A stretch of 64,000 nt of DNA, taken from Streptomyces sp. Edi2. Its GTDB lineage: Bacteria > Actinomycetota > Actinomycetes > Streptomycetales > Streptomycetaceae. Position numbers and translations under genes: made by a program. The notes beneath the pieces were generated by a model. That model was not told the origin of the DNA. It did not search any database and was given only the letters and a program-made list of their open reading frames with translations. The stretch lies in NCBI RefSeq assembly GCF_040253635.1, contig NZ_JBEJGX010000003.1:7961501-8025500 (forward strand), written 5' to 3'. Positions 33,793 to 41,670 of the stretch are shown here, one piece after another (within the stretch, counting starts at the first letter, position 1; each line of letters starts with the position of its first letter).

Positions 33793-34123
33793 GCGACACA
33801 CCGTGCGGTGACCTGGGGCAGAGCGCCATTCTTCTTGCCGGTTCGGCAAGGCCGAAGCCGTGTACACGGTGTGCCCTGGCGTGACGAACCCGCCCCTGTC
33901 CGGCCCGGAGAGCGATGACATTCGCTGCCCGGCCAAGGCCGCTTCCCGCTTCGCGAGCACCGGCAGGCGTACGGCTGACTACCCTTTCCCTGCAGATCAG
34001 GGCCGCGTGGCGTCAAGTGCCTCGAAGAGGGTCACATCTCGGGAAACGGATCGAAGGACGGCAGACGCAACGACTCCGGCTCCTCAAGCCAGTGCAGCCG
34101 CCGCAGCAGATCTGCCGGCTCGG
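33793..34123. other. Promoter region and gene-poor stretch
   Basis: This 331-nt stretch contains the upstream region of the CPYC flavoprotein (including the palindrome at 33834-33850). From about 33950 on it is sequence that reads on the minus strand like the displaced C-terminus of the DUF4239 remnant (…LLRRLHWLEEPESLRLPSFD in another frame, ending at 34032). No intact gene is visible. Confidence 0.45.
33834..33850. promoter_or_regulatory. CTTGCCG-GTT-CGGCAAG palindrome
   Basis: A perfect 7-3-7 inverted repeat lies 42 nt upstream of the flavoprotein start, where an operator overlapping the promoter would be expected. It shares the CTTGC/GCAAG half-sites with the dyad before the XRE-cupin gene 1.7 kb away. 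Confidence 0.5.
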
Positions 34124-34582
34124 TCACCGTCGCGTACTCCTTGTGGTCCTGGGCACTTTCCCCAACTCGCCCAGGAAGGGGTGGGAGAGTTCTGTGACGA
34201 GGAACAGGTTGGCGGCGACGAGTATGCTCACCGCCCCGACCATCCCGTAGCGCATCGTGGTCTGCCCGGCGTCGAAGATGACGGCGAAGCCGAGGACCGG
34301 TGCACTGGTCAGGAAGACCACCATCCACAAGGACAGGGGTGGGCCGACGTTGGCGCGTGCCTGGAGCAGGCGTTCCGTTCGTGCGAGAGCCAATTCCCGC
34401 AGGGACGCGAGCGTGCCGGTGAGGAAGGCCCGTTGGGAATCGCTGCGGGGTTTGACGTTCTCGTATGTGCTCTGCAGACGGTTCAGCGCGTTCTCGGCCT
34501 CGGGTGTGGTGCGGCCGATGGCGGCACGGGGCCACTCGGCCGCTGCCGCGGGTGGCCAACGACCGCACCGGGCCGCGGACAC
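34124..34582 (-). pseudogene. DUF4239 (bestrophin-like) membrane protein remnant
   Basis: The frame (152 aa) resembles the C-terminal half of DUF4239 proteins: a helical region (TYENVKPRSDSQRAFLTGTL, ALARTERLLQARANVGPPLS), then two transmembrane helices (LWMVVFLTSAPVLGFAVIF, MVGAVSILVAANLFLVTEL) ending in the family-typical LSHPF. The N-terminal membrane part, normally about 100 residues, is missing and replaced by Ala/Arg-rich sequence. After HPFLGELG the frame runs into unrelated residues, while a neighbouring frame continues plausibly to 34032, suggesting a frameshift. I read it as a truncated, frameshifted gene. Confidence 0.5.
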
Positions 34583-34680
34583 GCCCTCGCCGCCTCTTCG
34601 GGGAGAGGCGACCGCACCTGTCCGGCATCTTCCATGGGGCGTCGGTCATGGTCCGGGATGCCGTCAGGGAGCATGGGGCG

Positions 34681-35064
34681 ATGAACTCGGATCAGCCGGT
34701 GCCCCGCGAGCTGAAGGCCCTTGATACGGCTTCGCTGCTCAGACTGGAGGAGCGAGCCGGTGAACTCGGCCTCAACCAGCGGCTGAGCCCTGCGTGGGTC
34801 GAGGCGCATGCGGCGTCCGACGGAACCCACTACCTGTGGCCGGGCTTGTGGGTCAGCTTGTCCCATCGTCCCGGGATCCCACGTCAGTTGCGGTGCGAGT
34901 TGCTGATCGCGCTTCGTGCGGGAGAGCGGGTGAGGAGTCTGCTGGACGTGCTGCCCGATGACTTCGCCCCGCTGACGCAGGTGACCTCGCGTGACGAGGG
35001 CATGCAGGCCGGCCGGCTCTGGGACGGTGCCCGGAGCGTCAGGGAACGGAGGCCGGCTTTCTGA
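34681..35064 (+). CDS. Hypothetical protein (127 aa)
   Basis: I do not recognise this soluble 127-aa protein. It has helical segments (ALDTASLLRLEERAGELGLN, PGIPRQLRCELLIALRAGER) and aromatic residues around THYLWPGLWVSLSHRPG. The ATG at 34681 gives MNSDQPVPREL; GGGAG-like sequence lies about 10 nt upstream. Codon bias fits a coding region. It is divergent from the DUF4239 remnant; ATG 34648 would be an alternative, longer start. Confidence 0.6.
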   Translation: MNSDQPVPRELKALDTASLLRLEERAGELGLNQRLSPAWVEAHAASDGTHYLWPGLWVSLSHRPGIPRQLRCELLIALRAGERVRSLLDVLPDDFAPLTQVTSRDEGMQAGRLWDGARSVRERRPAF

Positions 35065-35377
35065 GCAAGTCCCGTCCGGCGGGGACGCGGGCGCGCTTGT
35101 GTGCGGCGCCACTGGGGTGGCGGAGCGCGTAAGCGGAAGGGCTTATACCGGTAGTGCGGATGATCTTCTGCTGGGTAATGTGGGCCGTCGGGTAGGGGGC
35201 AGTGGGCGCCGGGCATCCGGCACTTGGCACTTGGACTTGGCATCCCCGCACTGGGTATCGGTCACCGGCCCTCCGGCCCCGAGCCTCCGGCACCGGCAAC
35301 GCGCCGGGACCGGCGCCGTGCGTCCCGCCGACGCCGCCGAGGTCAGAGAGTGAGTGGCAGTAGTAGTGAGTAGACAG
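35065..35377. other. Intergenic region before hydrolase gene
   Basis: These 313 nt contain no gene I can support. The sequence has short direct repeats (CACTTGGCACTTGGACTTGGCAT, CCGGC-rich runs at 35240-35310) and a TTATACC element near 35142 that might be a promoter -10. The 25 nt before the hydrolase start are TAG/GTAG-rich with no good ribosome binding site. Confidence 0.4.
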
Positions 35378-36247
35378 ATGCAACCGACGTTCGTGCTGGT
35401 TCACGGAGCCTTCGCGAACTCCTTCTCCTTCGCCCCGCTCCAGGCCGAACTCGGCCTCCTCGGGCACCGTTCGGTCGCCGTCGACCTGCCGGGCCACGGA
35501 TTCGGGGCGTCCTACTCGCGTGCTTATCAGGCACCGCAGGATCTCGAAGGGCTCGGCACCGAGCCCGGCTCGATCAGGGGTGTGACGCTCGCCGACAACG
35601 CCGCGTATCTGATCGGGATCCTGGAACGGGCCAAGCGGAACGGCCCCGTGATCCTCGTCTCGCACAGTCGCGGCGGCGTGACGGCCACGGCCGCGGCCAA
35701 CGCACGGCCGGATCTGATCGACCGCATCGTCTACGTCTCGGCTTGGTGCCCGGTCGAGCTCGACGTCGGCGACTACTACGCGGAGCCGGAGATGGCCGGC
35801 GTCGACGTCGCTTCCCTGGCCCCGGCGATGGTCGGGAACCCGGCTGAACTCGGCCTGCTCCGCACCAACTTCCGCACAGCGGATGCGGATGTCCTCGCGG
35901 CGTTCAAGGCGGCCCTCCTCGCCGACGGCACCGACGAGGAGTTCCTGACCTTCCTGAACACCTTCCAGCCCGACGAGAACCTGGACGCCGGTACTTCCGC
36001 CGACCGGGCGCAGGCCGCGACCTGGGGCCGTATACCCAAGACCTTCGTCCGACTGGCCCGCGATGTGAGTCTGCCGCTCGCCGTGCAGGACCGGCTGATC
36101 AGCGAGGGCAACGAGCTGACCCCGGACAACCCGTACGACGTCCGCACTCTCGACAGCAGCCATCTGAAGTGGCTGATCGACGCGGCACCGGCGGCCCGGG
36201 TTCTGGGTGAACTCGCCGCGCCTTTGGGCATGCCTGACGGGTCGTGA
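35378..36247 (+). CDS. Alpha/beta hydrolase
   Basis: This 289-aa alpha/beta-hydrolase opens with the oxyanion-hole motif FVLVHGAFANSFSF (5-18) and the segment AVDLPGHGFG. The nucleophile elbow reads VSHSRGG (94-100) with Ser97 as nucleophile; the first Gly of GxSxG is replaced by Ser95, which is tolerated in this subgroup. The His is likely in DSSHLKWL near the C-terminus. It resembles esterase/methylesterase-like (pyrethroid hydrolase) proteins; the substrate is unknown. ATG 35378 is preferred over GTG 35354 because the fold starts immediately after it. Confidence 0.88.
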   Translation: MQPTFVLVHGAFANSFSFAPLQAELGLLGHRSVAVDLPGHGFGASYSRAYQAPQDLEGLGTEPGSIRGVTLADNAAYLIGILERAKRNGPVILVSHSRGGVTATAAANARPDLIDRIVYVSAWCPVELDVGDYYAEPEMAGVDVASLAPAMVGNPAELGLLRTNFRTADADVLAAFKAALLADGTDEEFLTFLNTFQPDENLDAGTSADRAQAATWGRIPKTFVRLARDVSLPLAVQDRLISEGNELTPDNPYDVRTLDSSHLKWLIDAAPAARVLGELAAPLGMPDGS

Positions 36248-36505
36248 CCGGAGCCTCCTGCTGGGGCGCCGTCATCGGAGCCGATGAAGCGGCGTGCGGT
36301 GGCCGTGATGGTGATGTGATGGTGATGGTGCCCACGTGCCCATGCAGCGGGTGCCTGGACGTGTCCGCGCTGGTGCTATCGGGCCGGCCACTGCACGCCA
36401 CCGGGCCGAGCCGGCGAATCGACTAGGATGCGCAGCGACATCGCGTGTCGGTCACCGGCTGGGTGAGGCATGGAGGTGTCGGGGAGATGCCCCTGGAGGC
36501 ATTCC

Positions 36506-36898
36506 TTGTCAGTCGAGTTGAACCACACGATCATCCACGCCCGGAACAACCGGGAGTCCGCCGAGTTCTTCGTGGACCTGCTGGGCCTTGAGATCACCGA
36601 TGAGTGGGGCCCCTTCATCGCCGTCGGCCCGAGCAACGGCGTCACGCTGGACTTCGCCACGATCCCCGAGGAAAGCATCACACCGCAGCACTACGCCTTC
36701 CTGGTCTCCCAGGAGGAGTTCGATGCGGCATACGCACGGATCACGCAGCGCGGCATCGAGCACTACGCCGACCCGCAGCGGCAGCATCCCGGCGAGATCA
36801 ACCACAATGACGGTGGCTGCGGCGTGTACTTCATGGACCCGGCCGGCCACGCCATGGAACTGATCACCCTCCCGTACGGCGGCCGGCCGTCTCGCTGA
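36506..36898 (+). CDS. VOC family protein with TTG start
   Basis: This 130-aa vicinal-oxygen-chelate protein reads VELNHTIIHARNNRESAEFF for the first unit and GCGVYFMDPAGHAMELIT for the last. His at NHTII and Glu at AMELI are in the metal-ligand positions of the fold. The start is a TTG at 36506 with GGAGG at 36494-36498 (7 nt spacing), which gives MSVELNHTII as family members begin. The in-frame ATG at 36470 adds 12 unrelated residues and lacks a good binding site. A perfect hairpin follows 15 nt after the stop. Confidence 0.85.
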   Translation: MSVELNHTIIHARNNRESAEFFVDLLGLEITDEWGPFIAVGPSNGVTLDFATIPEESITPQHYAFLVSQEEFDAAYARITQRGIEHYADPQRQHPGEINHNDGGCGVYFMDPAGHAMELITLPYGGRPSR

Positions 36899-36912
36899 TC
36901 GCTTCAGAGCTT

Positions 36913-36946
36913 GGTCACGCGCCGCATGCTCATGCGGCGCGTGACC
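36913..36946 (+). terminator. Perfect 16-bp hairpin after VOC gene
   Basis: GGTCACGCGCCGCATG (36913-36928) and CATGCGGCGCGTGACC (36931-36946) are exact reverse complements with a 2-nt centre. It lies 15 nt after the stop codon and most likely terminates transcription; the tight centre could also allow cruciform formation. Confidence 0.75.
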
Positions 36947-37107
36947 AGTGCTGCGGTGCAGCAGAGTAAGACGTTCCGCTACGGCAAGTGCCCGCGTCCA
37001 AGCAACGTCCAGTCCCCTCACATGCCGCGCATCAAGCGTGCCGCTGAGGATTCGCCTCGCTTCCCCGCCCCCGAGCCCGCGGGCTACTCGGTGATACTGT
37101 GTAGTGG

Positions 37108-37126
37108 TACTCAGTGCTACGCAGTA
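37108..37126. promoter_or_regulatory. Candidate PadR operator TACT..GT...AC..AGTA
   Basis: The imperfect palindrome TACTCAGTGCTACGCAGTA lies just downstream of a GATACT -10-like element (37093-37098) and 29 nt before the PadR start. PadR regulators commonly repress their own operon from such a site. Confidence 0.5.
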
Positions 37127-37154
37127 CTGGGAGAGGGTGAAGGGGAGATCCGCG

Positions 37155-37481
37155 ATGGACGACCTGACGGAGATGCTGAAGGGCACGCTGGAGGGCTGCG
37201 TGCTGGAAATCATCGGCAGGGAGGAGACCTACGGGTACGCGATCACGCGTCGTCTGAATGAACTCGGCTTCGCCGACGTCGTCGAGGGGACGGTCTACAC
37301 CATCTTGCTGCGGCTGGAGAAGAACGGGCTCGTTCAGGTGACGAAAAGGCCTTCCGGGATGGGTCCGCGGCGCAAGTTCTATGCACTCAATGACGCGGGG
37401 CGCGAAGAGCTCGGCAGGTTCTGGGCGAAATGGGAGTACCTCTCCTCGCGAATCAACAAGCTCAAGGAGGGCGGGAGATGA
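37155..37481 (+). CDS. PadR-family transcriptional regulator
   Basis: This 108-aa PadR regulator has a winged helix with the family segments LKGTLEGCVLEIIGREETYG, YAITRRLNELGFADVVEGTV and YTILLRLEKNGLVQVTKRPS, and a short C-terminal dimerisation helix. ATG 37155 has AGGGGAG 7 nt upstream. It is the first gene of a three-gene operon with two DUF1048 proteins; its stop overlaps the next start (ATGA). Autoregulation through the palindrome at 37108-37126 is likely, and the inducer is unknown. Confidence 0.93.
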   Translation: MDDLTEMLKGTLEGCVLEIIGREETYGYAITRRLNELGFADVVEGTVYTILLRLEKNGLVQVTKRPSGMGPRRKFYALNDAGREELGRFWAKWEYLSSRINKLKEGGR

Positions 37482-37834
37482 ATTTCCGGGAGACCATTAC
37501 CGGCAGTGACCTCACCAGGGAATGGAAGGCGTTCGCAGCCCGGGCCGAGGCATTGCCGGCCGACCACCGGGCGGCGTGGGAACAGATCAAGGTTCACCTC
37601 TGCCCCTACTCGGGCTTCACAGGTCGCCACCTGACGTCGATCCTCGACGGTGCCCTGGGGCTGCTCGAAGAAACGGCGGCGGACGGGCAGAGCGTTCACG
37701 AGGTGCTGGGCGACGACATCGAGGGCTTCTGCGCGTCGCTGGCCGGCGAAGAAGGGGCTCGGAGCTATCGCGACCGGTGGCGCGAGCAGTTGAACCGGAA
37801 CGTCGCAAGGAAATTGGGCCGGCTAGGAGGCTGA
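37478..37834 (+). CDS. DUF1048 family protein, copy 1
   Basis: This 118-aa helical protein belongs to DUF1048, small proteins found almost only behind PadR regulators. The segments WKAFAARAEALPADHRAAWE, SILDGALGLLEETAADGQSV and LGDDIEGFCASLAGEEGARS match the second copy in order. There is no membrane segment, so it acts in the cytoplasm. The function is unknown. It starts in a 4-nt overlap with padR and ends 1 nt before the GTG of copy 2. Confidence 0.85.
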   Translation: MNFRETITGSDLTREWKAFAARAEALPADHRAAWEQIKVHLCPYSGFTGRHLTSILDGALGLLEETAADGQSVHEVLGDDIEGFCASLAGEEGARSYRDRWREQLNRNVARKLGRLGG

Positions 37835-37835
37835 C

Positions 37836-38162
37836 GTGGGCATCCAGGACATCATCGAGGGCAAGAAACGGTGGCGAGCGCACAGGGCGCGGCTCAAGGC
37901 ACTCCCACCGGACTACCAGATCGTCTACAAGGAGATGGAGAGGTACTACTTCAAGATCGGACCGATCGACTTGCCTGACTGGACCTTACTTTCAGGGATT
38001 GTCGATTTCTTCGAGGAGGGTGTCGCGGCCGGCAAGGGAGTCCTGGAACTCATCGGCAACGATGTCGCTGCCTTCTGTGACGACCTGGTCAAGGACTCGC
38101 GCACCTACGCGGACATCTATCAGGAGTCCATCGGCGGGAAATCCGGCACGGTCGAGAAGTAA
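37836..38162 (+). CDS. DUF1048 family protein, copy 2
   Basis: This second DUF1048 protein, 108 aa, reads KRWRAHRARLKALPPDYQIV, FFEEGVAAGKGVLELIGNDV and AAFCDDLVKDSRTYADIYQE. It shares with copy 1 the pattern ...AHRARLKALP...YKxM..., GK(S/G)V.E..G.DV..FC..L, so the pair arose by duplication and may form a heterodimer. GTG 37836 has GGAGG 5 nt upstream. It is longer in basic residues at its start than copy 1. A perfect terminator follows 38 nt after the stop. Confidence 0.87.
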   Translation: MGIQDIIEGKKRWRAHRARLKALPPDYQIVYKEMERYYFKIGPIDLPDWTLLSGIVDFFEEGVAAGKGVLELIGNDVAAFCDDLVKDSRTYADIYQESIGGKSGTVEK

Positions 38163-38200
38163 GACTGATCGGCAGATGGACTGCCCGGTCGGGCCCTGTC

Positions 38201-38238
38201 CTGAGGGCCGCACCCCGGCTCGGGGGTGCGGCCCTCAG
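38201..38238 (+). terminator. Perfect 16-bp terminator of padR-DUF1048 operon
   Basis: CTGAGGGCCGCACCCC (38201-38216) pairs exactly with GGGGTGCGGCCCTCAG (38223-38238), with a 6-nt loop. It closes the three-gene operon. Confidence 0.85.
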
Positions 38239-38588
38239 CCGTCAGCAGCACCCAAAACAGCGGCTCCGAAGGGGTCCTGAAACGACGCCTTGGGCAGCGG
38301 TGTGCCGCTCATTGCGGGATCAGTGTCCCGATGCCGGGCCGGCCGGGTGCGGGGCATGGCTTGTTTTGGTGTAGGCATGTCAAAAATCATGAGGTGGCTG
38401 CCTTGCTCTCTTCAGGGGTGCGTGCCTCAATGGTCAGCGATTCAGGTCGCTGACCATCCGTCAGGTCTGGACGGTGGTCGGCACGGGGGTCCGACCGCGG
38501 GCTCCTGCGTGGCTGCCGGCCGTTCCCGCGCGTCCCCCCGACGGCCGGGGCCATGGGCCTGCACCCCCCTCAAGAAGGCGGTACCCCC
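38239..38588. other. Intergenic region before secreted protein
   Basis: No gene is supported in these 350 nt. There is a relatively A/T-rich promoter-like stretch near 38360-38400 (TTGTTTTGG, GTCAAAAATCATG) and the perfect hairpin at 38430-38457; the leader of the secreted protein gene follows. Confidence 0.45.
38430..38457 (+). promoter_or_regulatory. Perfect 11-bp stem hairpin in leader region
   Basis: ATGGTCAGCGA (38430-38440) and TCGCTGACCAT (38447-38457) are exact reverse complements around TTCAGG. It lies about 130 nt before the secreted protein start and downstream of the A/T-rich promoter-like stretch, so it may be an attenuator, an mRNA-stability element or an operator. Confidence 0.5.
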
Positions 38589-39065
38589 ATGAGACACCTC
38601 GGATCAGGCACGTGCAGATTCGGTACGGCACTCGTCGTTGCCGTCGCCGCCGCGGGCACGCTCGCGATGGCGCCGGCCGCCTCGGCGGTTACCCCCGACA
38701 CCGCCACCGTTTCGTTCGACTGCGGAAGCTTCGGGTCCGGCACGGCGACGCTCACCGCGACCCAGGACGGTACGGCCGCGACCATCAGTCTTTCCACGTC
38801 GGCGATCACCTCACCGATAGACGTCGGTGCGAACTCGGTCAGCTCCACGCTGACCCTCACCAAGAACGGCTCCGGGACCACGGAGTTCAGCGGCAGCTCC
38901 AACCCGGCGATCCCGGCCGGCAGTCAGGTCTCCACCGGCCCCCTCACCGGCACGGTCGCCGCGGGCGACAGCCTGGAGGCCACCTCCCTGAAGGTCGTGG
39001 TCTTCGGCGTCACGGCCACCTGCACTGCCACGTCGCCGCAGTCCCCGGGGCCGTTCGTCTTCTGA
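38589..39065 (+). CDS. Small secreted protein (158 aa)
   Basis: This 158-aa protein has a classical signal peptide (FGTALVVAVAAAGTLAMAPA, cleavage after ASA about residue 33) and a mature domain rich in Thr, Ser and Gly with a beta pattern (ATVSFDCGSFGSGTATLTAT, ATISLSTSAITSPIDVGANS). Cys45 and Cys147, near the ends of the mature part, may form a disulphide. The family is not one I can name; such Thr/Ser-rich secreted proteins are frequent in Streptomyces. ATG 38589 follows AAGAAGG-type sequence. A perfect hairpin lies 13 nt after the stop. Confidence 0.75.
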   Translation: MRHLGSGTCRFGTALVVAVAAAGTLAMAPAASAVTPDTATVSFDCGSFGSGTATLTATQDGTAATISLSTSAITSPIDVGANSVSSTLTLTKNGSGTTEFSGSSNPAIPAGSQVSTGPLTGTVAAGDSLEATSLKVVVFGVTATCTATSPQSPGPFVF

Positions 39066-39077
39066 TACCGAGGGCAG

Positions 39078-39113
39078 GCGGGGGCCGGCGGGATGTCGTC
39101 CGCCGGCCCCCGC
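39078..39113. terminator. Perfect 14-bp hairpin between convergent genes
   Basis: GCGGGGGCCGGCGG (39078-39091) pairs exactly with CCGCCGGCCCCCGC (39100-39113), with an 8-nt loop. It lies between the secreted-protein stop (39065) and the amino-acid permease stop (39160) and can terminate both transcripts. Confidence 0.8.
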
Positions 39114-39159
39114 GGGTCACCGCTGCGTGCTTCACCGTTGCGCGGTCAGTGGCCGCGGC

Positions 39160-40626
39160 TCATGGCCGCGCTCCGCCGCTCTCCCCGCCGCCGCCCTTCC
39201 CGCCGGCGTTCGCCCGCTCCGCCCGTGCCAGGTTCGAGCGACGGTAGGAGTAGGTGAAGTAGATGACCATGCCGATCAGAAACCAGACCACGAACCGCAC
39301 CCAGGTCTGCCATTCCAGGAACGTGATCAGCCAGATCGAGAAGCACACCCCGATGGCCGGCACCACCGGCATCCCCGGCGTACGGAACGTCCGCGGCAGT
39401 TCGGGACGCTTGTAGCGGAGCACGATCACCGCGACGCAGACCACCACGAACGCGAGCAGGATGCCGATGTTGGTGAGCTCGGCGGCCTCGCCGATCGGGA
39501 GGAAGCCCGCGATGACCGCGGAGGCGAAGCCGACGATCCAGGTGACCCGGGTCGGCACATGGTGCTTGGGGCTGGTCTTGGCGAACCACTTCGGCAGCAG
39601 TCCGTCCCGGCTCATCGAGAACCACACCCGGGTCACCCCGAGCATGAAGGTGAACATGACCGTCAGAATGCCGATGATCGCGCCGACCGCGATGACATCC
39701 GCCAGACCGCTCAGGCCCACCGACTTGAACGCCGAGGAGAAGCCGCTCTCCGGGTCGATGTGCTTGTAGTTCTGCATACCCGTCAGGACCAGGCAGGCCA
39801 GGACGTACAGCACCATCGAGATGGCCAGCGAATACATGATCGCCTTGGGCATATGGCGCTGGGCGTCCTTGGACTCCTCGGCCGCGGTGCTCATCGCGTC
39901 ATAGCCGAAGACCGCGAAGAAGACGGTGGCCGCGCCGGTGAAGGCGCCGCTCACGCCGAACGGGAAGAACGGCGTGTAATTCGAGGTCTTGATGTGGAAG
40001 AAGCCGACCGCGATCACCACGATCACCACCAGGACCTTCAGGGCCACCACGATCGTCTCGAAGCGTGCGGCGTTCTTGATGCCCAGGGTCAGCAGATAGG
40101 CGATCAGGAGGCAGAGGACCGCGGCGAAGAGGTCCACCTGGTGTCCCGGCCCCGTTCCCGGCGCGCCCAGCATCCAGGCGGGCAGATCGAGGCCCATTTC
40201 GCCGAGCAGAAAGCCGAAGTAGCCGGAGATTCCGATCGCGACCACCGCCACGATCGCGGTGTACTCCAGCAACAGGTCCCAGCCGATGAACCAGCCCGCC
40301 ACCTCGCCGAGGACCGCGTACCCGTAGGTGTAGGCCGAGCCCGCCTTCGGGATCAGGCCGGCGAATTCCGCGTACGAGAACGCGGCAGCGGCGCTGGCGA
40401 TGCCCGCGATGAGGAAGGAGATCAGGACCGCGGGTCCCGCTTTCCCGTTCGCGACGGTACCGGCCAGCGTGAAGATTCCCGCGCCGATGATGCCGCCGAC
40501 GCCGATGGCCGTCAGCTGCCACAGGCCGAGCGCACGGGTGAGCTGTTCGCTCGCGGTGCCTTCCGTCTCTTCAATGTGTTCGATCGGTTTACGGCGCAAA
40601 ATGCCCTGTCCCGCGCGCAGACCCAT
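39160..40626 (-). CDS. APC-family amino acid permease
   Basis: This 488-aa permease of the amino acid-polyamine-organocation superfamily is close to the cationic amino acid transporter (CAT) group. About 12-13 hydrophobic helices are visible. The helix 1 motif GVGGIIGAGIFTLAG and the loop FSYAEFAGLIPKAGSAYTY are characteristic, as is FFAVFGYDAMSTAAEESKDA in helix 6. It imports amino acids into the cytoplasm. ATG 40626 is preceded by GGAGGG 7-8 nt upstream. The C-terminal tail (ANAGGKGGGGESGGARP) is Gly-rich and short. Confidence 0.92.
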   Translation of the reverse strand: MGLRAGQGILRRKPIEHIEETEGTASEQLTRALGLWQLTAIGVGGIIGAGIFTLAGTVANGKAGPAVLISFLIAGIASAAAAFSYAEFAGLIPKAGSAYTYGYAVLGEVAGWFIGWDLLLEYTAIVAVVAIGISGYFGFLLGEMGLDLPAWMLGAPGTGPGHQVDLFAAVLCLLIAYLLTLGIKNAARFETIVVALKVLVVIVVIAVGFFHIKTSNYTPFFPFGVSGAFTGAATVFFAVFGYDAMSTAAEESKDAQRHMPKAIMYSLAISMVLYVLACLVLTGMQNYKHIDPESGFSSAFKSVGLSGLADVIAVGAIIGILTVMFTFMLGVTRVWFSMSRDGLLPKWFAKTSPKHHVPTRVTWIVGFASAVIAGFLPIGEAAELTNIGILLAFVVVCVAVIVLRYKRPELPRTFRTPGMPVVPAIGVCFSIWLITFLEWQTWVRFVVWFLIGMVIYFTYSYRRSNLARAERANAGGKGGGGESGGARP

Positions 40627-40751
40627 ACGTCATCCCTCCGTACGCTCCGTCGTGGTCCGACGGCGGATCATCATGGACCCTCGGGGGCGACTAGGGAAGG
40701 CGACTCCCTAGTACTGCCGGGACTCGCCGGGAGACGTACACGGGAGAGGCG

Positions 40752-40967
40752 TCAATCGGCGTCCTCGAGCCGGAATCCGACCTTCAGGCCGACTTGGTAA
40801 TGGTCGATCTCGCCGTCGACGATATGGCCGCGGACCTGGCTGATCTCGAACCAGTCGAGGTTGCGCAGGGTCTGCGAGGCGCGCTTGATGCCGTTCTCGA
40901 TCGCGGCGTCCACGCTCTCCTGGGACGTTCCGACGATCTCGGTCACGCGATACGTGCGGTCGGTCAC
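40752..40967 (-). CDS. Dodecin
   Basis: This 71-aa protein is a dodecin, a flavin- or CoA-binding dodecamer thought to store or buffer flavin. The family segments TYRVTEIVGTSQESVDAAIE and LDWFEISQVRGHIVDGEIDH are intact, including the Trp that stacks on the isoalloxazine ring (Trp in LDWFE). GTG 40967 has GAGGGAG 6-7 nt upstream. It sits between the permease and a universal stress protein gene, all on the minus strand, with gaps of about 110-125 nt. Confidence 0.95.
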   Translation of the reverse strand: MTDRTYRVTEIVGTSQESVDAAIENGIKRASQTLRNLDWFEISQVRGHIVDGEIDHYQVGLKVGFRLEDAD

Positions 40968-41074
40968 GGTGGTCTCCCTCGCCGGGGCGGCGCTCCGCCC
41001 GTGCACTGTCCACCGTGCCTCAGGGCGGCCCGCCCCACCAGCGGAGCGCCGGGGCGGGCCCTGGGGTGTGCGGC

Positions 41075-41536
41075 TCAGGGGACGACGGTGACCGGCCAGC
41101 GCCCGGCCTTGACCAGGCGCACCGCGACCGAGCCCATGATGCGGTGCCCGGCCTGCTCCGAGGCGCCGACCACCACGGCATCGGCCTTGAGCTCGTCGGC
41201 CATCTGCACCATGCCGTTGTACGGGTCGCCGCGCAGGGTGTGGAACTCCCAGCGCAGGCTGTATATCCCCGCCAGCCGCTCGGTCGCCTTGCGGATCTCG
41301 GCCATCAGCTCCTCGGCGACCTGGTCGGTCGCATCCGCGATCGGGGCGCCCATCGCGGCGCCGGCCGGCAGCACCGGCTGGACGTAGACCAGCACCAGCT
41401 TCGAGGACTGGCGCCTGGCCAGGCCCGCCGCGTACGAGGCGGCACGCCACGACGAGTCGGAGCCGTCGATGCCGACGACGATGACCTTCGGGCCGTCCGT
41501 TCCGCGCTCGAACGGCGCGGCTGCGTTCTCCTCCAC
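41075..41536 (-). CDS. Universal stress protein
   Basis: This 153-aa single-domain universal stress protein starts VIVVGIDGSDSSWRAASYAA (beta1 with the Asp of the ATP-binding group). It ends ADAVVVGASEQAGHRIMGSV, followed by VAVRLVKAGRWPVTVVP. The ATP motif normally reads Gx2Gx9G(S/T); here it is GASEQAGHRIMGS, close to the pattern, so ATP binding is possible but not certain. GTG 41536 is chosen; TGGTGTGGAGG precedes it. Confidence 0.9.
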   Translation of the reverse strand: MEENAAAPFERGTDGPKVIVVGIDGSDSSWRAASYAAGLARRQSSKLVLVYVQPVLPAGAAMGAPIADATDQVAEELMAEIRKATERLAGIYSLRWEFHTLRGDPYNGMVQMADELKADAVVVGASEQAGHRIMGSVAVRLVKAGRWPVTVVP

Positions 41537-41670
41537 ACCAGGGAGGTTATCCGCACAGGTGTGCTGGGGGAGTGGCGGGCCCGGGTCGCCGACCGCGCGC
41601 TGCCGGGCCCCTGCCGTCGGGCTCGCGCTGCCGGCTCCCGGTCGCCCGGCCCGCACAGGCTCCTGCCCGG

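Noticed and set aside
36911..37154. Short plus-strand frame starting inside the hairpin at 36913
   Set aside because: It begins in the terminator stem, has no ribosome binding site, and runs into the PadR promoter.
39127..40800. 557-codon plus-strand frame opposite the amino-acid permease
   Set aside because: Arg/His/Asp-rich shadow; the permease on the other strand has 12 helices and a good start.
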